NCBI RefSeq assembly: GCF_001544875.2
Contig: NZ_FCOA02000001.1
Coordinates: 372,001 to 436,000 of the forward strand
Length of the DNA: 64,000 bases
Direction of reading: 5' to 3'
DNA from: Caballeronia hypogeia
GTDB taxonomy: Bacteria > Pseudomonadota > Gammaproteobacteria > Burkholderiales > Burkholderiaceae
This document shows positions 49,315 through 59,268 of the stretch, one piece after another. Position numbers and translations under genes: made by a program. Under the pieces are notes generated by a model. The model had not been told where the DNA came from. It searched no databases and saw only the letters and a list, made by a program, of their open reading frames with translations. Position 1 is the stretch's first letter. Each line of letters opens with the position of its first letter.

Positions 49315-50568
49315 ATGGGGATCAGGACCTGGGTCATCGGATGCAGCATGGTGTGCTCGCTCGCGGCGTCGTTCGTCACGACCGCGGCGCGCGCCGAGCC
49401 GATCGGCGGCGTGCGCCAGTCCGAAGGCCTCCAGGCTCCCGCATTCGGCCAGGCGTCCCACATTCCCGATTCGCTCGACGCGAGCCTTCCCGCCGCCACC
49501 AGCGGCCTGAACGAAAGCGTCATCCAGATTCCCGAAGCCGACATCTCGCTCGAAACCACGGTGTTCAAGCCGGACGGTGCGGGCCCGTTCCCGATGATCG
49601 TCTTCAACCACGGCAAGCTTCCCGGCGACTCGCACGCGCAGCCGCGCAATCGTCCGGTCGCGCTCGCGCGTGAGTTCGTGCGTCACGGTTATATCGTGGT
49701 CGTGCCGAACCGCCGCGGTTTCGCGGGCTCGGGCGGCGAATACGCCGGCCACGGCTGCAACGTCGAGGCGAACGGCTTCGCGCAGGCGCAGGACGTCGCG
49801 GCAACCGTCGCGTACATGAGCGCGCAGCCGTATGTGGACAAGACGCACATCGTCGTCGCGGGCACGTCGCACGGCGGCCTGACGACCATGGCCTATGGCG
49901 CGCGCGATGCCGTTTCGGCACCCGGCGTGCGCGGTCTCATCAACTTCTCGGGCGGCTTGCGTCAGGACGAATGCGCGGGCTGGCAAAAGAACCTCGTCAA
50001 CGCGTTCGGCGACTATGGCCAGAACGTGCGTCTGCCGTCGCTGTGGCTTTACGGCGACAACGACTCCGTCTGGCAAGGCGATCTGTCCGCGCAGATGTAC
50101 GCCGCGTTCACGTCACACGGCGCACAGGCCGACATGGTCGATTTCGGCAGCTACAAGAACGACGCGCACCGCCTCGTCGGCGATCGCGACGGCGTGCAGA
50201 TCTGGTGGCCGCGCGTGAAGGCCTTCCTTGCGCAGATCGGCATGCCGACCGCCGTGCAGTACCAGGTTTCCGAACCGCACATGCCGAAGGCGACCAACTT
50301 CGCCGATCTCGATTCGGTGCAGTCCGTGCCGTACGTCGATGAAAACGGCCGCGCCGGCTACCGCAACTTCCTCTCGCAGTATTCGAGCCGCGCGTTCGCC
50401 GTGTCGGATTCGGGCGCGTGGTCGTGGGCCGAAGGCGGCGACGACCCGATGTCCGTCGCCATCGCCAGTTGCCAGAAGCAGAGCGCCGATCCGTGCCGGC
50501 TCTACGCGGTGAACAATCGCGTGGTGTGGAACGATCGGGCGGCCGAGACGCAGACCGCATCGCGCTGA
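49315..50568 (+). CDS. Exported alpha/beta hydrolase, dienelactone-hydrolase-like
   Basis: 417 residues, signal peptide ending AARAEP. Alpha/beta hydrolase fold: oxyanion segment IVFNHGKLPGD, nucleophile elbow GTSHGGLT (Ser), acid in YGDNDSVW and His in KNDAHRLVGD. Periplasmic or secreted esterase/peptidase of the dienelactone hydrolase group. A C-terminal region of about 100 residues (SEPHMPKATNFADLDSVQ...) extends beyond the hydrolase fold. Ribosome site GGAG. Alone, with its own terminator. Confidence 0.87.
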   Translation: MGIRTWVIGCSMVCSLAASFVTTAARAEPIGGVRQSEGLQAPAFGQASHIPDSLDASLPAATSGLNESVIQIPEADISLETTVFKPDGAGPFPMIVFNHGKLPGDSHAQPRNRPVALAREFVRHGYIVVVPNRRGFAGSGGEYAGHGCNVEANGFAQAQDVAATVAYMSAQPYVDKTHIVVAGTSHGGLTTMAYGARDAVSAPGVRGLINFSGGLRQDECAGWQKNLVNAFGDYGQNVRLPSLWLYGDNDSVWQGDLSAQMYAAFTSHGAQADMVDFGSYKNDAHRLVGDRDGVQIWWPRVKAFLAQIGMPTAVQYQVSEPHMPKATNFADLDSVQSVPYVDENGRAGYRNFLSQYSSRAFAVSDSGAWSWAEGGDDPMSVAIASCQKQSADPCRLYAVNNRVVWNDRAAETQTASR

Positions 50569-50591
50569 ACGCTCCCTCTTCGCCACTTCGG

Positions 50592-50624
50592 AACGCCGGC
50601 CTGCGCGCCGGCGTTTGCTTTTCC
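50592..50624 (+). terminator. Terminator of the exported hydrolase gene
   Basis: AACGCCGGC-CTGCGC-GCCGGCGTT (50592-50615) followed by TGCTTTT. Confidence 0.82.
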
Positions 50625-50732
50625 CAAACCGCATCTTCCACGTCATTGCACCGACAACGCATCGATTTGAGCGACGTTGCGCGCGATAGCGCGTTTTCGC
50701 ATTTCCGTTGGGCGCTCACGCACGCTCAAAAA

Positions 50733-50752
50733 ACCTTCCGATTACGGAAGGT
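50733..50752. promoter_or_regulatory. Perfect palindrome upstream of bioA
   Basis: ACCTTCCG-ATTA-CGGAAGGT, 70 bp before the bioA start. GATAAT at 50768-50773 could be a -10, which would put the palindrome over the -35. On the minus strand it is followed by TTTTTT and would also work as a terminator. It does not match the BirA or BioR sites I know. Confidence 0.55.
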
Positions 50753-50821
50753 ACGGCAGCTTTTAGGGATAATTGACTGGCGCAGCTTTCCCGGCATTTC
50801 TCCAGTAACGCAGGCGCTTGC

Positions 50822-52183
50822 ATGCCTGCCGATGTATCCGGCCCGCAACGCGCGCGGGCCTGGGAGCCGTTTTTGAACACAGAAGCCAATCAAGACTGGG
50901 TGACACGCTCGCTCGCTGCCGTGTGGCATCCGTGCACCCAGATGAAGCATCACGAGCGCGTGCCGCTCGTGCCGATCGCGCGCGGCAAGGGCGCGTGGCT
51001 CTTCGACCACGAAGGCAACCGCTATCTCGATTCGATCAGTTCGTGGTGGGTCAACCTTTTCGGTCACGCGAACGACGATATCAACCGCGCGTTGAAGGAT
51101 CAGCTCGACACGCTCGAGCACGCGATGCTCGCCGGCTGCACGCACGCGCCGGCGGTCGAGCTGGCCGAGCGTCTTTCCGCGCTCACGGATCGCACGCTCG
51201 GCCATGCGTTTTTCGCGTCGGACGGCGCGTCGGCGGTCGAAATCGCGCTGAAGATGAGCTTTCACTTCTGGCGCAATCGCGGGCAGGGCGAGAAGCGCGA
51301 ATTCGCGTGTCTCGCCAACAGTTACCACGGCGAAACCATCGGCGCGCTCGGCGTGACGGATGTCGCCATCTTCAAGGACGCTTACGATCCGCTGATCCGT
51401 CACGCGCATGTGGTCGCGTCGCCGGCGGTGGCGGGCGTCGATGAGGCCATCGCCGCAATGCGCGCGCTTTTCGAGCAACGCGCGGACACGCTCGCCGCCG
51501 TGATCGTCGAGCCGCTCGTGCAATGCGCGGCGGGCATGGCGATGTACGACGCGTCGTATCTCACGCGCCTGCGCGCGTTGTGCGACGAGTTCGGCGTGCA
51601 TCTGATCGCCGATGAAATCGCGGTCGGCTGCGGGCGCACCGGTACATTCTTCGCATGCGAGCAGGCAGGCATCTGGCCGGATTTCATCTGCCTGTCGAAA
51701 GGCATCAGCGGTGGTTACCTGCCGCTTTCGATCGTCCTGACCCGCGACGCCATCTACGCCGCCTTCTACGACGACGATTTGACGCGCGGTTTCCTGCATT
51801 CGCACTCGTACACCGGCAATCCGCTCGCGTGCCGGGCCGCGTTGGCCACGCTCGATCTGTTCGAGAGCGCCGACGTGCTCGCAGAGAACCGGCGCAAGTC
51901 GGCGTTATTGCGCGAGGCGTTGCAAGCGCAAGTCGGCCAGCACGAACGCGTGAAGAACCTGCGCAATTGCGGCACGATCTTCGCCTTCGATGTCGATATC
52001 GACGACAGGACGTTCTCGCGCCGTTTCTACGCTCACGCATTGCAGCGCGAACTGCTGATGCGTCCCATCGGCACCACGGTGTACATGATGCCGCCGTACA
52101 TCCTCACCGATGACGAACTCGCGCTGCTCGCGCAACGCACGCGCGAGACGCTCAACGCCACGCTCGCGGAGAACGCCGCATGA
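50822..52183 (+). CDS. bioA: Adenosylmethionine--8-amino-7-oxononanoate aminotransferase
   Basis: 453 residues, class III aminotransferase. PLP Lys in [19 protein letters not shown] near the N terminus is the BioA signature. Converts KAPA to DAPA with AdoMet as amino donor. The first ATG at 50822 gives an N terminus ([15 protein letters not shown]) longer than usual; TTG at 50873 is an alternative. First gene of bioAFDB, with four-base overlaps to bioF. Confidence 0.95.
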   Translation: MPADVSGPQRARAWEPFLNTEANQDWVTRSLAAVWHPCTQMKHHERVPLVPIARGKGAWLFDHEGNRYLDSISSWWVNLFGHANDDINRALKDQLDTLEHAMLAGCTHAPAVELAERLSALTDRTLGHAFFASDGASAVEIALKMSFHFWRNRGQGEKREFACLANSYHGETIGALGVTDVAIFKDAYDPLIRHAHVVASPAVAGVDEAIAAMRALFEQRADTLAAVIVEPLVQCAAGMAMYDASYLTRLRALCDEFGVHLIADEIAVGCGRTGTFFACEQAGIWPDFICLSKGISGGYLPLSIVLTRDAIYAAFYDDDLTRGFLHSHSYTGNPLACRAALATLDLFESADVLAENRRKSALLREALQAQVGQHERVKNLRNCGTIFAFDVDIDDRTFSRRFYAHALQRELLMRPIGTTVYMMPPYILTDDELALLAQRTRETLNATLAENAA

Positions 52184-53370
52184 GCACGACGGCCGGAATG
52201 CTCTACGAAACGCTCGAACAAGGCCTGAAGGATATCGATGCGCGCGGCCTGCGCCGCCGCCGCAAGACCATCGACGGCGCGTGTTCGGCACATATGACCG
52301 TCGATGGCCGCGCGATCGTCGGCTTCGCGAGCAACGATTATCTCGGCCTCGCCGCGCACGATGCGCTGCGCGCGGCGCTGGCCGAAGGCGCGTCGCTGTA
52401 TGGCGCGGGCAGCGGCGGTTCGCATCTGCTCGGCGGTCATTCGCGCGCGCACGCGCAACTCGAAGACGATCTCGCCGCGTTCTCGGGCGGTTTCGTCGAC
52501 AATCCGCGCGCGCTGTACTTCAGCACCGGCTACATGGCGAACCTCGCGGTGGTGACCGCGCTCGCCGGACGCGGCACGCTCGTGTTTTCGGACGCGCTGA
52601 ACCACGCGTCGCTGATCGATGGCGTGCGCCTGTCGCGCGCCGAGACGCAGATCTATCCGCACGCGGACATGGACGCGCTCGACGCCATGCTCGACGCCTC
52701 GCGCGACGAAACCGCGACGAAGCTGATCGTCACCGATACGGTGTTCAGCATGGACGGCGACATCGCGCCGCTCTCGCGCCTCGTCGAGCTGGCGGAGAAA
52801 TACGGCGCTTGGCTCGTCGTCGATGACGCGCACGGCTTCGGCGTGCTCGGTCCGCAAGGGCGCGGCGCGCTCGCGCACTACGCGCTGCGCTCGCCGCATC
52901 TCGTCTATGTCGGCACGCTCGGCAAGGCGGCGGGCGTGTCGGGCGCGTTCGTCTGCGCCGATGAAACGGTCGTCGAATGGCTGATTCAACGCGCGCGTCC
53001 GTATATCTTCACGACGGCGTCCGCGCCGGCGGTCGCGCATGCGGTGTCGAAGAGCATCGAGATCATTGCGGGCGATGAAGGCGACCAAAGGCGCGCGCAT
53101 CTCGCCGCGCTGATCGAAACCACGCGCGCAATGCTGAAACGCACGCGCTGGATGCCGGTCGATTCGCATACCGCCGTGCAGCCGCTCGTGATCGGCGGCA
53201 ACGACGAGACACTGGAACTCGCCGCCGCACTCGACAAACACGGACTCTGGGTGCCCGCGATTCGTCCGCCGACGGTTCCGGCGGGCACCTCGCGCCTGCG
53301 CATTTCGCTTTCCGCCGCGCACAGCGAGGACGATCTCGCGCGCCTCGATCACGCCTTGAATTCGCTATGA
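52180..53370 (+). CDS. bioF: 8-amino-7-oxononanoate synthase
   Basis: 396 residues, alpha-oxoamine synthase. PLP Lys in [14 protein letters not shown]; Asp-Asp-Ala-His in VVDDAHGFG. Makes KAPA from pimeloyl-CoA/ACP and alanine. Overlaps bioA and bioD by four bases each. Confidence 0.96.
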   Translation: MSTTAGMLYETLEQGLKDIDARGLRRRRKTIDGACSAHMTVDGRAIVGFASNDYLGLAAHDALRAALAEGASLYGAGSGGSHLLGGHSRAHAQLEDDLAAFSGGFVDNPRALYFSTGYMANLAVVTALAGRGTLVFSDALNHASLIDGVRLSRAETQIYPHADMDALDAMLDASRDETATKLIVTDTVFSMDGDIAPLSRLVELAEKYGAWLVVDDAHGFGVLGPQGRGALAHYALRSPHLVYVGTLGKAAGVSGAFVCADETVVEWLIQRARPYIFTTASAPAVAHAVSKSIEIIAGDEGDQRRAHLAALIETTRAMLKRTRWMPVDSHTAVQPLVIGGNDETLELAAALDKHGLWVPAIRPPTVPAGTSRLRISLSAAHSEDDLARLDHALNSL

Positions 53371-54068
53371 CCGCTTTATCTTTTTTCGTCGCCGGAACCG
53401 ATACGGAAATCGGCAAGACGCTTGTCTCTTCCGCGCTGCTGCACGGCTTCGCGCGCGCCGGCCTGCGCGCCGCCGCGATGAAGCCGATCGCCTCGGGCGC
53501 GGTCGAGCGCGATGGCGTGCTGCACAACGAAGACGCCGATCAGCTCGATGCCGCCGCGACCGTCGCGCTGCCGAACGAAATCCGCACGCCGTTCATGATG
53601 CGCGAGCCTATCGCGCCGCATATCGCCGCGGCGCGCGAGGGCATCGCGCTGGATATCGGGCGGATCGTCGAGGCGCATCGCGTCGCCGTGACGCAAGCGG
53701 ACGTCGTCGTGGTGGAAGGCGTCGGCGGCTTTCGCGTGCCGCTCGACGACACGCACGACACCGCCGACCTCGCGGTCGCGCTCGGCTTGCCGGTGGTGCT
53801 CGTCGTCGGCATGCGGCTCGGCTGCATCAGCCACGCGCTGCTCACGGTCGAAGCGATCACGTCGCGCGGTCTGAAACTCGCGGGCTGGGTCGCGAATCGC
53901 GTCGATCCGGACATGCTTTATCCCGACCAAAACATCGCTACGCTCGAACAACGCATCAAAGCGCCGCTCATCGGCGTGATTCCGCATCTCGCGCCAACGG
54001 ATGCAAAGCGCGCAGCCGAGTCGCTCGACATCGGCGTTTTACAAGACCAGCTTTACCGAAAGGACTGA
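53367..54068 (+). CDS. bioD: Dethiobiotin synthetase
   Basis: 233 residues. P-loop GTDTEIGKT at the N terminus, Lys in MKPIASG, and [14 protein letters not shown]-dependent ring closure of DAPA. Start overlaps the bioF stop (ATGA). Confidence 0.95.
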   Translation: MTALSFFVAGTDTEIGKTLVSSALLHGFARAGLRAAAMKPIASGAVERDGVLHNEDADQLDAAATVALPNEIRTPFMMREPIAPHIAAAREGIALDIGRIVEAHRVAVTQADVVVVEGVGGFRVPLDDTHDTADLAVALGLPVVLVVGMRLGCISHALLTVEAITSRGLKLAGWVANRVDPDMLYPDQNIATLEQRIKAPLIGVIPHLAPTDAKRAAESLDIGVLQDQLYRKD

Positions 54069-54072
54069 ACCC

Positions 54073-55122
54073 ATGACGCAATCCATCGCCGCCGAGAACC
54101 TTTCCACGACCACGCCGCAACCGATGCAGCGCTGGCGCGTCGCAGATGTCGTCGCGCTGTACGAGTTGCCGTTCAACGACCTGCTGTATCGCGCGCAGAC
54201 CGTGCATCGCGAACACTTCGATCCGAACGCCGTGCAGTTGTCCACGCTGCTGTCCATCAAGACGGGCGGCTGCGAGGAGGATTGCGCTTACTGTCCGCAG
54301 TCGGTGCATCACGACACGGGCCTGAAAGCCGAAAAGCTGATGGACGTGGACGAAGTACTGAAGGCGGCCGAAGTCGCGAAGTCCAACGGCGCGACGCGCT
54401 TTTGCATGGGCGCGGCGTGGCGCAATCCGAAGGACCGTCATCTGGAGCCGATCAAGGACATGATCCGCGGCGTGAAGGCGATGGGCCTCGAAACCTGCGT
54501 GACGCTCGGCATGCTGGAAGCGCATCAGGCGCAAGGCCTGCGCGATGCCGGTCTCGATTACTACAACCACAATCTGGATACATCGCCGGAGTTCTACGGC
54601 CAGATCATTTCGACGCGCACGTATCAGGATCGCCTCGACACGCTCGAACACGTGCGCGACGCGGGCATCAACGTGTGCTGCGGAGGCATCGTCGGCATGG
54701 GCGAGTCGCGCCGTGAGCGCGCCGGGCTGATCTCGCAGCTCGCGAACATGGAGCCGTATCCGGAATCGGTGCCGATCAACAACCTCGTGCAAGTCGCGGG
54801 CACGCCGCTCACCGGCGTCGACGCGCTCGATCCGTTCGAGTTCGTGCGCACGATCGCGGTCGCGCGCATCACGATGCCCAAAGCGATGGTGCGCCTCTCC
54901 GCCGGCCGCGAGCAGATGGATGAAGCCTTGCAGGCGCTGTGCTTCGCGGCGGGCGCGAACTCGATCTTCTACGGCGACCAGCTTCTGACGACGAGCAACC
55001 CGCAAGCAGAGGCCGACCGCAAGCTGATCGAGCGGCTGGGCATGCGCGCGGAAGCAGCGCAGAACACGGGCGCCGAGCATGCGGAGCGCTCGTGCGGACA
55101 CACGCACGCGCACGCGAATTAA
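54073..55122 (+). CDS. bioB: Biotin synthase
   Basis: 349 residues. Radical-SAM cluster ligands Cys67-x3-Cys71-x2-Cys74 in CEEDCAYC, and the second Fe-S cluster residues with Arg in the barrel ([12 protein letters not shown]). Inserts sulfur in dethiobiotin. Start 4 bp after bioD. The C terminus is His-rich ([10 protein letters not shown]). Completes bioAFDB; bioC and bioH are not here. Confidence 0.97.
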   Translation: MTQSIAAENLSTTTPQPMQRWRVADVVALYELPFNDLLYRAQTVHREHFDPNAVQLSTLLSIKTGGCEEDCAYCPQSVHHDTGLKAEKLMDVDEVLKAAEVAKSNGATRFCMGAAWRNPKDRHLEPIKDMIRGVKAMGLETCVTLGMLEAHQAQGLRDAGLDYYNHNLDTSPEFYGQIISTRTYQDRLDTLEHVRDAGINVCCGGIVGMGESRRERAGLISQLANMEPYPESVPINNLVQVAGTPLTGVDALDPFEFVRTIAVARITMPKAMVRLSAGREQMDEALQALCFAAGANSIFYGDQLLTTSNPQAEADRKLIERLGMRAEAAQNTGAEHAERSCGHTHAHAN

Positions 55123-55134
55123 ACTCACTCGGTC

Positions 55135-56076
55135 ATGAAAATCATCTTCTACGAGAAGGGCGCCGATATCGACGCGTGGCTCGGCGGCCTCAAGCGCGAG
55201 TTGCCGGACGCCGATCTGCGAGTGTGGGAGCCGGGCGACACCGCGCCCGCCGATTACGCAATCGTCTGGCGCGCGCCGCGCGAGCTCTTCGCGAACCGGC
55301 CCGATCTTCAGGCCGTGTTCAACCTGGGCGCGGGCGTCGACGCGATCCTCGATGTCGAACGCAAGGAGCCGGGCACCCTGCCGCCGAACGCGAAGCTAGT
55401 GCGGCTGGAGGACACCGGCATGGCGCAGCAGATGGTCGAGTACGCGAGCTATTGCGTGCTGCGCTATCTGCGCCGCTTCGACGCATACGACGCGCTGCAA
55501 CGCGAGGGCCGCTGGGAAAAGCTGCCGCAACACGCGCGCGAGTCGTTCACGGTCGGCGTGCTCGGATTGGGCGTGCTGGGCGCGGAAGTCGCGAAAAGCC
55601 TGCTGAAGCTCGGCGTGCCGGTGCGCGGCTACAGCCGCACGCCGAAGTCGATCGAAGGCGTGCAGGTTCATGCCGGTCCTGAACAGTTCGATGCGTTCCT
55701 CGACGGCGTGAAGGTGCTCATCAACCTGCTCCCGCACACGCCGGACACCGAAGGCATTCTGAACACGCGCACATTCGACAAGCTCTCGCGCGGCGCGTAT
55801 CTGGTGAACGTGGCTCGCGGACCGCATCTGGTCGATACGGATCTCGTCGCCGCGCTCGACCGAGGCCAGATCGCCGCCGCAACGCTCGACGTGTTTCACA
55901 CCGAGCCGCTGCCGCAGGATCATCCGTTCTGGACGCACCCGCGCGTCTCGGTGACGCCGCATATCTCGGCGGAAACCTTGCGCGAGGAAAGCATCGTGCA
56001 GATCGCCGGCAAGATCCGTGCGTTGGCGCGCGGCGAGCCGATCAGCGGCATCGTCGATTTCAGGCGCGGATACTGA
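55135..56076 (+). CDS. 2-hydroxyacid dehydrogenase, GhrA-like
   Basis: 313 residues. D-isomer-specific dehydrogenase: GVLGLGVLGAEVAK NAD(P) loop, catalytic Arg in VNVARGPHLVD, Glu in HTEPLPQDHP and His in TPHISAET. Like glyoxylate/hydroxypyruvate reductase A. 12 bp after bioB, so it may share the bio transcript. Confidence 0.92.
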   Translation: MKIIFYEKGADIDAWLGGLKRELPDADLRVWEPGDTAPADYAIVWRAPRELFANRPDLQAVFNLGAGVDAILDVERKEPGTLPPNAKLVRLEDTGMAQQMVEYASYCVLRYLRRFDAYDALQREGRWEKLPQHARESFTVGVLGLGVLGAEVAKSLLKLGVPVRGYSRTPKSIEGVQVHAGPEQFDAFLDGVKVLINLLPHTPDTEGILNTRTFDKLSRGAYLVNVARGPHLVDTDLVAALDRGQIAAATLDVFHTEPLPQDHPFWTHPRVSVTPHISAETLREESIVQIAGKIRALARGEPISGIVDFRRGY

Positions 56077-56129
56077 ACGGATCGAAAGCGCATAGAACCG
56101 AACCGCATCGGATGGAAAAGGAGACAAAC

Positions 56130-57053
56130 ATGATTCCCGCCAAAGTAAAAATCGTCGAAGTCGGACCGCGCGACGGCCTGCAGAACGAGAAGGAGTTCGT
56201 GCCCACCGAAACCAAGATCGAGCTCGTGAACCGGCTCGCGAATGCGGGCGTCGTGAACGTGGAATCGACCTCGTTCGTCTCGCCCAAATGGGTGCCGCAG
56301 ATGTCCGACGCCACAGCCGTCATGGCCGGCATCGAGCGCCGTCCGGGCACGATCTACTCGGTGCTCACGCCGAACATGCGCGGCTTCGAAGGCGCGCTCG
56401 AATCGAAAGCCGATGAAATCGTGATCTTCGGCGCGGCGAGCGAGGCGTTCTCGCAGAAGAACATCAACTGCAGCATCGCGGAGAGCATCGCGCGCTTCGA
56501 GCCGGTGGCAAAAGCCGCGAAGGACGCCGGCATGCGCCTGCGCGGCTCCATTTCGTGCGCGCTCGGCTGCCCGTATCAGGGCGAAGTGAGCATCGAATCC
56601 GTGGTGGATGTGGTCGAGCGCATGAAGGCGCTGGGCTGCGACGAAATCGATATCGCCGACACGATCGGCGTCGGCACGCCCAGGCGCACCCGCGAAGTGC
56701 TCGCGGCGGCGCAGAAGGTATTTCCGCGCGAGCGCCTTTCCGGGCACTTCCACGACACGTACGGGCAGGCGGTCGGCAACATCTATGCGGCGCTGCTCGA
56801 AGGCATCGAGATTTTCCATGCGTCGGTGGCGGGCCTGGGCGGCTGCCCGTATGCGAAGGGCGCGACCGGCAACGTTGCGACTGAAGACGTCGTCTATCTG
56901 ATGAACGGGCTCGGCATCGAGACGGGCATCGATCTGGATCAGCTCGTCGAGATCGGCGATTTCATTTCGCGCGCCATCGGCAAGCCGAGTTCGTCGCGCG
57001 CCGGACGTGCGATCTTCACGAAGAAGCGCGACGGCGCGGCGGCCTGCGTCTGA
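56130..57053 (+). CDS. Hydroxymethylglutaryl-CoA lyase
   Basis: 307 residues. HMGL-like TIM barrel; VEVGPRDGLQNE at the N terminus (metal Asp), HFHDTYGQA (His pair) and the signature GLGGCPYAKGATGNVATED with the flexible-loop Cys. Splits HMG-CoA to acetoacetate and acetyl-CoA, last step of leucine breakdown. AAAAGGAG ribosome site. Strong candidate for LiuR regulation elsewhere, but no site was seen here. Confidence 0.95.
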   Translation: MIPAKVKIVEVGPRDGLQNEKEFVPTETKIELVNRLANAGVVNVESTSFVSPKWVPQMSDATAVMAGIERRPGTIYSVLTPNMRGFEGALESKADEIVIFGAASEAFSQKNINCSIAESIARFEPVAKAAKDAGMRLRGSISCALGCPYQGEVSIESVVDVVERMKALGCDEIDIADTIGVGTPRRTREVLAAAQKVFPRERLSGHFHDTYGQAVGNIYAALLEGIEIFHASVAGLGGCPYAKGATGNVATEDVVYLMNGLGIETGIDLDQLVEIGDFISRAIGKPSSSRAGRAIFTKKRDGAAACV

Positions 57054-57078
57054 AGCCCAACGAAAATCCAGGACAACG

Positions 57079-57576
57079 ATGATCGATCAATTACCCGATT
57101 CGGCGCGACGCGTCGCGCTCATGTTGAAGGACCGCGGCCATCCGCACGACGTCGTGATGCTGCCCGAAACCGGCAAGACCTCGGCTGAAGCGGCAGCCGG
57201 ACTCGGCTGCTCGATCGCGCAGATCGCCAAGTCGATTCTGTTCCGCCGCCGCGACGACGACGCGCCCGTGCTCGTGATCGCGAGCGGCGCGAATCGCGTC
57301 GACGAGGCGAAGGTCGCGGCGCGCGTCGGCGCATTGGCGCGCGCGGACGCCAAGTTCGTGCGCGAGAAGACCGGCTATGCGATCGGCGGCGTGTGCCCGA
57401 TCGGCCACGCGGTCACGCCCGTCACGCTGATCGACGAAGATCTGCTCGCGCTCGAAAGCCTGTGGGCCGCGGCCGGACACCCGCACGCCGTCTTCAATCT
57501 GTCGCCGCAGGAGTTGATCGAGCTGACAGGCGCGCCGGTCGTCGACGTCGCGTTGCGCGAGACGGCCGAGTCATGA
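57079..57576 (+). CDS. YbaK/EbsC family protein
   Basis: 165 residues. YbaK/aa-tRNA deacylase fold: IAKSILFR, VASGANRVD, GYAIGGVCPIGH. Members of this group hydrolyse mischarged Cys/Ala-tRNA-Pro or are uncharacterised; exact activity unknown. Start chosen at 57079 (GGA upstream); ends with a four-base overlap into the next gene. Confidence 0.9.
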   Translation: MIDQLPDSARRVALMLKDRGHPHDVVMLPETGKTSAEAAAGLGCSIAQIAKSILFRRRDDDAPVLVIASGANRVDEAKVAARVGALARADAKFVREKTGYAIGGVCPIGHAVTPVTLIDEDLLALESLWAAAGHPHAVFNLSPQELIELTGAPVVDVALRETAES

Positions 57577-58169
57577 GCGACGTGGCGTCGCCGTGCGTCG
57601 ACGTCTGCCGCATGAATCCGGAAACCGGCTTTTGCGATGGCTGCTTTCGCACCATCGACGAAATCGCCGCGTGGGCGTCCTCGGACGACGACGAGAAGCG
57701 CGCGGTGCTCGCGCGCGCCGAGAGCCGCCGGCTTGGCGCGCGCATTGTGACGATCGGCGAATCGTTCGAAGCGACGCTCGCGCTGCCATCCGGTTCGATC
57801 AAACATTTCGCGACGCTCGTCAATGACCTCAATCCCCTGCACCACGACGACGCGCTTGCGCGCGCCAGCCGCTTCGGTTCGCTGATCGCATCGGGCACGC
57901 AGCCGACCGCGCATCTGATGGCCATGCTGGCCACGCATTTCTCCCGTTACGCGCAGCCGCTCGGACTCGAATTCGGCATCAGGCTGACGCGCGCCGTGAA
58001 AGCCGACGACGTCCTCACGATGTCCTGGCGCGTGGTCGAGGCGAAGTGGAAAGCCAGCCTGAACGGCGATCTCGTCAAGCTCGAAGGCGGCGCGGTGAAT
58101 CAACTCGACGAGCCGGTGATGAAGGCGTCGGCGACCATCGTCGTGATGCATAAGGAGCGCGCGACGTGA
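57573..58169 (+). CDS. DUF1289 - MaoC-like fusion protein
   Basis: 198 residues. N-terminal DUF1289 with four Cys (8, 12, 21, 24: SPCVDVCRM...FCDGCFRT) and the usual EIAAWASSDDDEKRAVLARA. From about residue 60 a hot-dog hydratase of MaoC type with the catalytic pair Asp85 and His90 in NDLNPLHHD and FGSLIASGTQPTAHLMAML. Likely an enoyl-CoA hydratase-like domain with a zinc or Fe-S binding head. ATGA overlaps on both sides, so it is coupled to the YbaK and MBL genes. Confidence 0.88.
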   Translation: MSDVASPCVDVCRMNPETGFCDGCFRTIDEIAAWASSDDDEKRAVLARAESRRLGARIVTIGESFEATLALPSGSIKHFATLVNDLNPLHHDDALARASRFGSLIASGTQPTAHLMAMLATHFSRYAQPLGLEFGIRLTRAVKADDVLTMSWRVVEAKWKASLNGDLVKLEGGAVNQLDEPVMKASATIVVMHKERAT

Positions 58170-59089
58170 ACGTGCTACCGCAACCGCTCCGGAACGCGAT
58201 GACGGTGTTCGAGCGCGGCTGGCTCTCGTCGAACAATGTGCTGTTCGCCAGCGCGGACGGCGCAGCCATCGTCGATACCGGCTATGCGTCGCACGCGCCG
58301 CAGACGCTCGCACTGGTGCAGCGGCAACTCGGCGCGCGCAAGCTCGATCTGATCGTCAACACCCATCTGCATTCCGATCATTGCGGCGGCAACGCGCTGC
58401 TGCAGCACACCTACGCGTGCGACACGCTGATACCCGCAAGCGAAGCGCACGCCGTGCGCGACTGGGACGAAGGCGCGCTCACGTTCCGCGCCACCGGCCA
58501 GCGCTGCGAGCGCTTCGGTTTCACGGGCACGATCGAACACGGCGCGATGCTCGCGCTCGGCGGCTTCGAGTGGAACGTGCTCGGCGCGCCCGGCCATGAT
58601 CCGCATTCGCTGATGCTTCACTGCGCTGAAATGCGCGTGCTGATCAGCGCGGACGCGTTGTGGGAAAACGGCTTCGGCGTGATCTTTCCCGAACTCGAAG
58701 GCGCGAGCGGATTCGCGGAAGAACGCGCGGTGCTCGAGCTGATTTCGCAACTCGACGTCGATGTCGTGATTCCCGGCCACGGCGCGCCGTTCACGGACGT
58801 GGCGCGCGCGCTCGACATCGCGCGTTCGCGGCTCGACTATCTGCAGGCCGATCCCGCGCGCAACGCGAAGAATGCGCTCAAGGTACTGATCGTGTTCAAG
58901 CTGATGGAGGTCCGCGCGATGACGCTCGACGCGCTCGTCTCGATGACGGAAAACGCCCGCTCGATGCGCGCCGCCGCCGATGTGCTCGCACCGTCTCACG
59001 AACGCCGGGCGCTGGTGGAGAGAATCGTCGGAGAACTGGCGCGCGGCGGGGCGGTGAAGGTGAGCGGAGAAATGGTGTCGGCCGCCTGA
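58166..59089 (+). CDS. MBL-fold metallo-hydrolase
   Basis: 307 residues. Zinc motif THLHSDHCGG, His in GAPGHDPHS, Asp in LISADALW and His in IPGHGAPF: complete. The C-terminal helical domain (about 220-300) suggests a substrate-binding extension. Possibly acyl-thioester hydrolase, given the MaoC neighbour. Last of the run from bioA. Confidence 0.9.
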   Translation: MNVLPQPLRNAMTVFERGWLSSNNVLFASADGAAIVDTGYASHAPQTLALVQRQLGARKLDLIVNTHLHSDHCGGNALLQHTYACDTLIPASEAHAVRDWDEGALTFRATGQRCERFGFTGTIEHGAMLALGGFEWNVLGAPGHDPHSLMLHCAEMRVLISADALWENGFGVIFPELEGASGFAEERAVLELISQLDVDVVIPGHGAPFTDVARALDIARSRLDYLQADPARNAKNALKVLIVFKLMEVRAMTLDALVSMTENARSMRAAADVLAPSHERRALVERIVGELARGGAVKVSGEMVSAA

Positions 59090-59104
59090 AGCAAACCGGC
59101 CGCA

Positions 59105-59140
59105 CAAAAAGAAAGCCGCTTGTCAGCTACGGCAAGCGGC
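59105..59140 (-). terminator. Terminator of the dehalogenase-like gene
   Basis: GCCGCTTG/CAAGCGGC stem (59115-59122, 59133-59140); on the minus strand it runs into TTTCTTTTTGTG. Confidence 0.72.
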
Positions 59141-59268
59141 AGAATCATATGGACGTGATCAACGTCCAGGGTATCGTAGCGCGACACTATTTGACGTGCA
59201 TCGGTGCTTTCCCTACAGAATCTTTAACGCGTGCCCGAACTGCGTAAGACTCTATGGCGGCGGACGTT

